Source of the DNA: Chitinivibrionales bacterium
GTDB taxonomy: Bacteria; Fibrobacterota; Chitinivibrionia; Chitinivibrionales; FEN-1185
Reading direction: 5' to 3'
NCBI GenBank assembly: GCA_028718065.1
Contig: JAQUMP010000246.1
Span: 1 to 5,909, forward strand
Length of the DNA: 5,909 bases
Shown: positions 1 to 4,476 of the stretch, piece by piece
Layout: every line of letters starts with the position of its first letter
Position numbering within the stretch: the stretch's first letter is position 1
Notes under the pieces: model-generated
What the model was told of the DNA's origin: nothing
Databases searched by the model: none
The model's input: only the letters and a program-made list of their open reading frames with translations
Made by a program: the position numbers and the translations under genes

Positions 1-378
1 CGAGCGCTCCATGCCCGGCGCATTCACCATAATTTCTCCCTTGGGAACGGCATTCCATTGCGTCAGCATGATGACCTTATAGTGCAAATCGTCCAGTATT
101 GCAGTTGTCAAGGCGCATCCTCCCGTGACCTCATAGGCCTTGTAACCCCGGCAGCGTAAAAAATCCACGCTGCCCTCGGGGTTTTTATAAACACTGTCCG
201 TGGAATCAAAGAGCGCCCGTAAAAATATTTCCCAGGCCATGGTATCACAGGTGATGGCATTGGACTGCCAGTAGAATGCTTTGCCGAGCATGACGCCGGC
301 TTCGGGCGCGTTATGGGCGGCAAAAGTATTTAAAACGGACGCGGCCGCAATACAACAGGGCAGGATGATTTTTATCAT
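1..378 (-). CDS. Exported protein of unknown function, N-terminal part (cut by window edge)
   Basis: The frame is open for 126 codons from an ATG at 378-376 to the left edge with no stop, so the C-terminus lies outside the window. The product starts with a short basic n-region (MIK) and a hydrophobic stretch (about residues 4-19). A plausible signal peptidase I site follows at TFA|AH, after residue 20, so Sec export is inferred. The two early cysteines (8, 9) do not form a convincing lipobox. The visible mature part has three cysteines (44, 76, 88), the last in a TGGCAL stretch, and is rich in aromatic residues; disulfides are possible. I do not recognise the family. The start is supported by a good promoter about 20 bases upstream; the ribosome binding site is weak (GGA about 10 bases before the ATG). 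Met30 is an alternative start but would remove the signal peptide. It is transcribed divergently from the membrane-protein gene at 527. Confidence 0.62.
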   Translation of the reverse strand, partial: MIKIILPCCIAAASVLNTFAAHNAPEAGVMLGKAFYWQSNAITCDTMAWEIFLRALFDSTDSVYKNPEGSVDFLRCRGYKAYEVTGGCALTTAILDDLHYKVIMLTQWNAVPKGEIMVNAPGMERS

Positions 379-406
379 TGTGGAAAATCCGAAATCATTT
401 TTTAAA

Positions 407-436
407 AGCATACCGTTGCAACAGGTTTTTTGTCAA
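407..436 (-). promoter_or_regulatory. Sigma-70-type promoter for the exported-protein gene
   Basis: On the minus strand a perfect -35 box TTGACA (436-431) is followed after an 18-base spacer by TATGCT (412-407), matching four of six -10 consensus bases. Transcription would start near 400, giving a leader of about 20 bases before the ATG at 378. The spacer contains a perfect 8-base palindrome, GTTGCAAC (415-422), a possible operator half or core. The call rests on sequence match and position only. Confidence 0.6.
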
Positions 437-478
437 GTCGGATAAAGAAGAAAAAAAAACGGGTAATCCCAAAAATAA

Positions 479-487
479 TGCTATAAT
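479..487 (+). promoter_or_regulatory. Extended -10 promoter for the membrane-protein gene
   Basis: The sequence TGCTATAAT is a perfect extended -10 element (TGn plus TATAAT at 482-487). No good -35 hexamer lies 16-18 bases upstream, which is typical of extended -10 promoters. An A-rich run (about 448-459) lies just upstream. The start site would be near 494, leaving a 5' leader of about 33 bases before the ATG at 527. Confidence 0.65.
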
Positions 488-508
488 ATTAAGAAACCTT
501 TCTCTCTC

Positions 509-515
509 AAAGGAG
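509..515 (+). promoter_or_regulatory. Ribosome binding site fixing the start at 527
   Basis: AAAGGAG ends 11 bases before the ATG at 527 and decides the start of the membrane protein. Two weak hairpins could cover it: CCTTT (497-501) pairing with AAAGG (509-513), or GAG/CAT (513-515, 518-520) pairing with the start codon and next codon (527-532). They use overlapping bases, so they exclude each other. Confidence 0.65.
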
Positions 516-526
516 CGCATTTTATC

Positions 527-1123
527 ATGCTCAATTGTATCGTCAAGCTGTATGCCCACCTGATAATTTCGCTGAGAGGCCTTTCGGACGGTCCTGCCTG
601 GCGAACAATTCTGCATGCGCACGTGTTTTTTATTCCGGCCATTCCGCTGGGACTTTTTTGCATCGGAGCCTACCGGGGATTCAAGCGCGAAATCCGCTCC
701 TCGGGAGTAAAGGTGTTTTTTGAATTCTTATTGGCGGCCGGTTGCGTGACGTGCGCCGTAGCGCTGTATCGAAAACCCCACCTTGCCTATATCGGAGCGG
801 CGTTTTACCTCTGTTTGGCGTTTACAATGTACAATGCGGGATTGCGCGTCGGAGAATATCTTTACGTTCATAAGAACGCCCCGATTGTGACCTATCTCTT
901 TATTTTCGGCGTAATCGCCGTGGTGATTTTTGTTTTATTATCCATGAATACCCCTTCGATGCAGTTTACCAAAGAGGGCCTTAAAGATACCTTCCGGTCC
1001 ATTACGGGCAGTGATCCGACTTCCGAAGAAAAGGGTTCGTTCTGGAAAGGAAATACCGGCGAAGAAAACCCCAACGACCAGAAAAAAAACGAATTCTGGG
1101 GCGGTCAGGAAAAAAACAAATGA
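527..1123 (+). CDS. Multi-pass membrane protein of unknown function with a hydrophilic C-terminal tail
   Basis: This 198-residue protein has four hydrophobic segments, at about residues 31-49, 63-81, 86-106 and 118-140. A polar, Lys/Glu/Asn-rich tail follows from about 141 to 198. The loop between the first two segments is strongly basic (Arg50, Lys53, Arg54, Arg57, Lys62), suggesting that it faces the cytoplasm. By alternation the tail would then be outside, unless the mildly hydrophobic N-terminus (residues 4-16) is also membrane-inserted, so topology is uncertain. The tail holds two similar short motifs, SFWKGN (171-176) and EFWGGQ (189-194). There is no signal peptide and no catalytic motif that I recognise. 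The start follows AAAGGAG and an extended -10 promoter, so this looks like a single-gene transcript. It ends 45 bases from the end of the convergent FMN-enzyme gene, with no clear terminator hairpin between them. The family is unknown. Confidence 0.8.
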   Translation: MLNCIVKLYAHLIISLRGLSDGPAWRTILHAHVFFIPAIPLGLFCIGAYRGFKREIRSSGVKVFFEFLLAAGCVTCAVALYRKPHLAYIGAAFYLCLAFTMYNAGLRVGEYLYVHKNAPIVTYLFIFGVIAVVIFVLLSMNTPSMQFTKEGLKDTFRSITGSDPTSEEKGSFWKGNTGEENPNDQKKNEFWGGQEKNK

Positions 1124-1168
1124 TATCGTCCCGTCACTAATAGCTGTCTAAAAGAAAGAAACGGTTCC

Positions 1169-2224
1169 TCAGCACAGAATATCCGGCGAAATCCCGCCCA
1201 GGCTTGCGCACCCCGTCATTTTCATCGCTCTTGTCAAGTCATCCTTAAGATACCGCATCTGCGCGCTTACCCCGGCCGCTCCGCCGCCGACGGCCGCGCG
1301 GATGATGTCGCGGCCGACCAGAACCGCCCGCGCCCCGCAGGCCAGCATTTTAAGCGCATCGTGGCCGGTGCGGATTCCGCCGTCGGCGATCACCATGGTT
1401 TTATGGCCTACGGCTTTGGCGATGCCCGGCAGAACTTCCACGGTTCCCGGCGTATGGTCGAGCACGCGCCCGCCGTGGTTGGACACCACGATGGCGGCCG
1501 CCCCCGCGTCAACGGCGGCCTGGGCGTCGGCTACGGTCATGACGCCCTTGACAATTACGGGCAGCTTCGTGGCGGCAACCAGCTCCCGCAGGTTCGCGAT
1601 GCTTTTGCGGAACACCGGCTGGTTATGGTGCGTCATGGCATAGGTGCCGTAGCCGTCGATATCCACCCCAACCGCGACGCACCCGGCGGCTTCGGCTTTT
1701 TTGAAAAAGGCGATGATTACGGCCTGGTCGCGCGGCTTGACAATTTGGACGCCCCATCCGCCTGCCTCCGCGATGGCATTGATCCCATAGGGGTTTTCCA
1801 GGGAGTAGTTAAACGAATCGCCGCGCCAGCCTAAGCTCCCGGCTTGTTTACATCCGTCTACAACCGCCGTGCAAAAGGCCGGTTCGCTAATCACGGCATC
1901 ACCGCCGAAACTGGTATTGCCGCCGGCGCTTGCCGCCATGATGGGCATGACAAGTTCTCGGCCGAAAAAGGAAAAGGCGGTGTCGGGTTTTATGTCGGGA
2001 CCGATCAGGTTAGCTTTAAGCCGGATGGCGTCGAGCGCCTTAATATTGTTGCTAAATGAAGCCCCGCTGCCGATACCGCCGAGCCCCACGGCCGAGCCGT
2101 AGCTATGGCCTTGACAGAGGCGATTATCCTGGCCGTCGCAAATCCGGTAGACGCCGCAAATGCCCTTGAGCTTGGCGCGCGCCGCCTCGCGGACTTCTTC
2201 CAGAGAGGGAGATTCGTTTGACAT
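1169..2224 (-). CDS. FMN-dependent alpha-hydroxy-acid-oxidase-family protein
   Basis: This 351-residue protein has the TIM-barrel FMN fold of the glycolate oxidase/lactate dehydrogenase family. Family marks are the barrel lysine in VIVKGV (Lys226), SNHGGRVLD with the expected catalytic His250 and Arg253, and the FMN-phosphate-binding segments DGGIRTG (281-287) and LVGRD (302-306). The family oxidises L-2-hydroxy acids to 2-oxo acids by hydride transfer to FMN. The fit to the classical enzymes is incomplete. Where glycolate oxidase has QLY with an active-site tyrosine, this protein has VQIVKP (159-164). Its N-terminus has a cysteine-containing segment (Cys23, Cys29, Cys37) in place of the usual tyrosine region. 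As I recall, similar Cys-containing relatives occur in anaerobic bacteria, annotated only by family. It is cytoplasmic, with no signal peptide. It is last in the sucA-sucB-gltA cluster, 15 bases after gltA, with its ribosome binding site over the gltA stop. A 2-hydroxy acid linked to the TCA cycle is a possible substrate, but that is inference. Confidence 0.85.
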   Translation of the reverse strand: MSNESPSLEEVREAARAKLKGICGVYRICDGQDNRLCQGHSYGSAVGLGGIGSGASFSNNIKALDAIRLKANLIGPDIKPDTAFSFFGRELVMPIMAASAGGNTSFGGDAVISEPAFCTAVVDGCKQAGSLGWRGDSFNYSLENPYGINAIAEAGGWGVQIVKPRDQAVIIAFFKKAEAAGCVAVGVDIDGYGTYAMTHHNQPVFRKSIANLRELVAATKLPVIVKGVMTVADAQAAVDAGAAAIVVSNHGGRVLDHTPGTVEVLPGIAKAVGHKTMVIADGGIRTGHDALKMLACGARAVLVGRDIIRAAVGGGAAGVSAQMRYLKDDLTRAMKMTGCASLGGISPDILC

Positions 2225-2232
2225 TGTTGCTG

Positions 2233-2241
2233 TTCCTCCTT
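2233..2241 (-). promoter_or_regulatory. Ribosome binding site overlapping the gltA stop codon
   Basis: On the minus strand AAGGAGGAA lies 8 bases before the ATG at 2224. Its first two bases are the last two of the gltA TAA stop (2242-2240). Ribosomes ending gltA would stop on this site, which suggests translational coupling of the two genes. Confidence 0.75.
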
Positions 2242-3382
2242 ATCGTTTCTCAAGCGCCGTATATTCCCGCGGCTGCGGGCCGGTGTAGAGGCACTCGGGG
2301 CGAAAGAGCCGGTTGTCTTTGCGCTGTTCCAGAATATGCGCAAGCCAACCCGCGCAGCGCGCCAGGGCGAAGATCGGCGAAAACAAATACTGCGGGATCC
2401 CGAGCAAGGCATATACCGAACCGGAAAAATAATCCACATTGGGGTACAGTGGTTTGCCCTTTTCGTCCATGCGGGACCGGAAGCTTTTTTCGAGCTTGGT
2501 TAGAATCGAAAGATACCTGGAATCGCCCTTCTTTTCGCTCAGCTCCCGCAAAAACCCTTCCATCACATACGACCGTGGGTCTTTTACTTTATATTCCCGA
2601 TGTCCCATGCCCATGATTTTTTTCTTTTCGGCCAGCGTTTTGTCGAGCCATGAGTCTACATTGTCAACGGCGCCGATTTCCTTGAGCATGTCCATGACCT
2701 GTTCGTTGGCCCCGCCGTGCAACGGGCCGCGCAGCGCGCCGATGGCGGCTGAGATGCTGCTGTAGCAGGTGGAAAGACTCGACGCCACCACGCGCGCCGT
2801 AAAGGTGGAGGTGTTGAACCCGTGCTCGGCGTGCAGCACCAGGCATTTGTCCATGATCGCCGCCTCATAGGGCAAGGGTTCTTCACCGCGCAGCATGTAA
2901 AGAAAGTTCGCGCCGTGCGAAAGGTCTTGGCGCGGGACAACATAGGGCTTGCCTTCTTTAAAGCGTTGATAGGCGGCAATCACCGTGGCAAGCTGGGCGA
3001 CCTGATGCAGCGTCTGGCGGCAGTTGCAGGTTGCCGAGTGCTTGATTTTATGCTCCACGTAACCGCTCAAATAGGACATCACCGATTGCAGCAGTTCCAT
3101 GGGGTCGCCGCCCGGAGGAAAATTGCGGATCATGTCCTGGATCGGCGTGACGATATGCCTGCCCGACCGGAAATTCCCGGTGAATTCGGCCAACTCTGCG
3201 GCCGTGGGCAATTGTTCGAACAAAAGCAGATAAACCGTTTCTTCGTAGGTGGATTTTTTAACCAGGTCATCGATGTTATATCCCCGGTAAAAAAGTTTCC
3301 CGTTTTGTCCATCAATCTGGCAAATCACGGACTCCCCCGCCACCACGCCTTCCAGCCCCTTTGAATATTCCACTTCGGCCAT
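2240..3382 (-). CDS. gltA: Citrate synthase
   Basis: This enzyme condenses acetyl-CoA with oxaloacetate to form citrate and CoA, the entry step of the TCA cycle, in the cytoplasm. The product is 380 residues, the size of the short citrate synthases rather than the longer, NADH-regulated E. coli type of about 427. The catalytic triad is visible: His222 in GPLHGGANE, His261 in GMGHREYKVKDPR and Asp317 in PNVDYFSG. Other family marks are LHAEHGFNTST (183-193), Arg270, Arg342 and the C-terminal RPECLYTGP (361-369). A 2-methylcitrate synthase (PrpC) has the same fold and length, but the neighbouring 2-oxoglutarate dehydrogenase genes and the absence of other prp genes favour citrate synthase. The start is fixed by a very strong AGGAGGAGG site. 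It follows sucB by 59 bases and is probably cotranscribed. Two adjacent cysteines near residues 119-121 (CNC) are unremarkable. Confidence 0.95.
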   Translation of the reverse strand: MAEVEYSKGLEGVVAGESVICQIDGQNGKLFYRGYNIDDLVKKSTYEETVYLLLFEQLPTAAELAEFTGNFRSGRHIVTPIQDMIRNFPPGGDPMELLQSVMSYLSGYVEHKIKHSATCNCRQTLHQVAQLATVIAAYQRFKEGKPYVVPRQDLSHGANFLYMLRGEEPLPYEAAIMDKCLVLHAEHGFNTSTFTARVVASSLSTCYSSISAAIGALRGPLHGGANEQVMDMLKEIGAVDNVDSWLDKTLAEKKKIMGMGHREYKVKDPRSYVMEGFLRELSEKKGDSRYLSILTKLEKSFRSRMDEKGKPLYPNVDYFSGSVYALLGIPQYLFSPIFALARCAGWLAHILEQRKDNRLFRPECLYTGPQPREYTALEKR

Positions 3383-3441
3383 ACGGCCCTCCTCCTTTTA
3401 TTACGTTTGTTTGCCTATAATTTTTTATCCTGTATTCACGC
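3383..3441 (-). promoter_or_regulatory. sucB-gltA gap with a strong gltA ribosome binding site
   Basis: This is the only gap of note inside the operon. It is A/T-rich and carries AAAAGGAGGAGGG (3399-3387) a few bases before the gltA ATG. I see no hairpin followed by a T-run, so transcription probably reads through from sucB. An internal promoter is possible (an AATTATAGG stretch near the middle), but there is no convincing -35 box. Confidence 0.5.
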
Positions 3442-4476
3442 CTACATTTCCAACAGCAGCGCGTCCGGCTCCTCGATGAATTCCTTTACCTTAACCAAAA
3501 AACCGATCGCATCGCGCCCGTCAACAATGCGGTGATCGTAGGTGAGCGCCACATACATCATGGGCCGGATGACGATGGCGTCGTCCACGACCACCGGCCG
3601 CTTTTTAATGGCATGCATGCCCAGGATCGCGGCCTGCGGGTAAGCCGGGACCGGCGTTGACATAAGCGACCCAAAAACGCCGCCGTTGGTAATGGTAAAG
3701 GTGCCGCCTTGCAGTTCGTCGGGGCCCAGTTGCTTGTCACGCGCGCGCTTGGCCAGCCCGGCAATCGCTTTTTCGATCTCGGCGAAGGTAAGCGCGTCGG
3801 CGTTGCGCACCACCGGCACGATCAGCCCGCGGTCCAAGGAAATCGCCACGCCGATATTGTAAAAATTATTATAGACGATCTCGTCGCCTTCCACCCGGGC
3901 ATTCAGCTCCCGGTGCACCGCGAGCGCTTTACAGCTGGCTTTTACAAAAAACGACATAAAGCCGATTTTTATGCCGTGATCCTTTTCAAAGCCCTCCGCA
4001 AAGTGCGAACGGATCGCCGCGACCTTGCTCAAATCGATCTCGTTAAAGGTGGTCACGTACACGGCCTCGCGCCGCGCCAAAACCAAGCGTTCGGCGGTTT
4101 TCTTGCGCAGGGGCGTCATGGCGACCCGGGTTTGTCCTGGTTCGTCCGGAGCCGCGGCAATCGTTTGGGCCTGAGTTTCGGGGGCGCGCTCCTGTGGCGC
4201 CGCCGCCGGCTGCGTTAACGCAGTGGAAGCCGGCACAGTATCTTTACTTTCTATCGTCGCCACCACCTGGCCGATTTTTACTTCGCTCTCTTTTTGGACC
4301 AGGATCTCCAGAATGCCCGCGGCCGTTGCCGGGACCGCCACGGTGGCCTTGTCGGTTTCCAGTTCGAACAACGGTTCGCCTTCATTCACGGCATCGCCGT
4401 TTTTTTTGAGCCACGCCACGATAATGCCTTTACTTACCGATTCACCCATTTCGGGAACGACAATGTTTTTTTTCAT
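3442..4476 (-). CDS. sucB: 2-oxoglutarate dehydrogenase E2 (dihydrolipoyl succinyltransferase) without a subunit-binding domain
   Basis: E2 carries the succinyl group on a lipoyl arm and transfers it to CoA to give succinyl-CoA, as the core of the 2-oxoglutarate dehydrogenase complex. Residues 1-78 are one lipoyl domain, with the lipoyl-lysine Lys43 in ETDKAT. Residues about 80-115 are an Ala/Pro/Gln/Thr-rich linker. The acyltransferase domain runs from about 117 (RVAMTPLRKKTAERL) to the end. It has the TTFNEIDLS segment typical of succinyl- rather than acetyltransferases, and the catalytic YDHRIVDGRD, with His315 and Asp319. At 344 residues it is about 60 shorter than E. coli SucB (about 405). 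The missing part is the peripheral subunit-binding domain that normally lies between lipoyl and catalytic domains. The start overlaps the sucA stop (ATGA) and is served by GAGGAG inside sucA, so translation is probably coupled. The frame is intact, with no sign of a frameshift. Confidence 0.95.
   Translation of the reverse strand: MKKNIVVPEMGESVSKGIIVAWLKKNGDAVNEGEPLFELETDKATVAVPATAAGILEILVQKESEVKIGQVVATIESKDTVPASTALTQPAAAPQERAPETQAQTIAAAPDEPGQTRVAMTPLRKKTAERLVLARREAVYVTTFNEIDLSKVAAIRSHFAEGFEKDHGIKIGFMSFFVKASCKALAVHRELNARVEGDEIVYNNFYNIGVAISLDRGLIVPVVRNADALTFAEIEKAIAGLAKRARDKQLGPDELQGGTFTITNGGVFGSLMSTPVPAYPQAAILGMHAIKKRPVVVDDAIVIRPMMYVALTYDHRIVDGRDAIGFLVKVKEFIEEPDALLLEM

Noticed and set aside
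430..435. TTGTCA as a plus-strand -35 box for the gene at 527
   Set aside because: It lies 46 bases from TATAAT, far too distant, and no -10 box lies 16-18 bases downstream. It is the complement of the minus-strand TTGACA region.
395..622. A 75-codon minus-strand open frame across the divergent promoter region
   Set aside because: It covers both promoters and the start of the membrane-protein gene on the other strand and has no ribosome binding site. The promoter and start signals for the flanking genes are much stronger.
1124..1168. A possible bidirectional terminator between the convergent genes
   Set aside because: The minus strand has a T-rich stretch (TTTCTTTCTTTT), but I could not find a stem before it on either strand, so no intrinsic terminator is called.
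1361..1834. A 157-codon plus-strand open frame opposite the FMN-enzyme gene
   Set aside because: It is a shadow of a well-supported gene. Its Gly/His-rich composition reflects the antisense of Ala/Val/Met-rich coding sequence.
2822..3364. A 180-codon plus-strand open frame opposite gltA
   Set aside because: It lies wholly antisense to a citrate synthase with all catalytic residues. It has no ribosome binding site and no recognisable domain, and long antisense frames are common in GC-rich genes.
3709..4218. A 169-codon plus-strand open frame opposite sucB
   Set aside because: It is antisense to the clearly identified E2 gene, rich in His/Arg in the way shadow frames are, and has no start signals.
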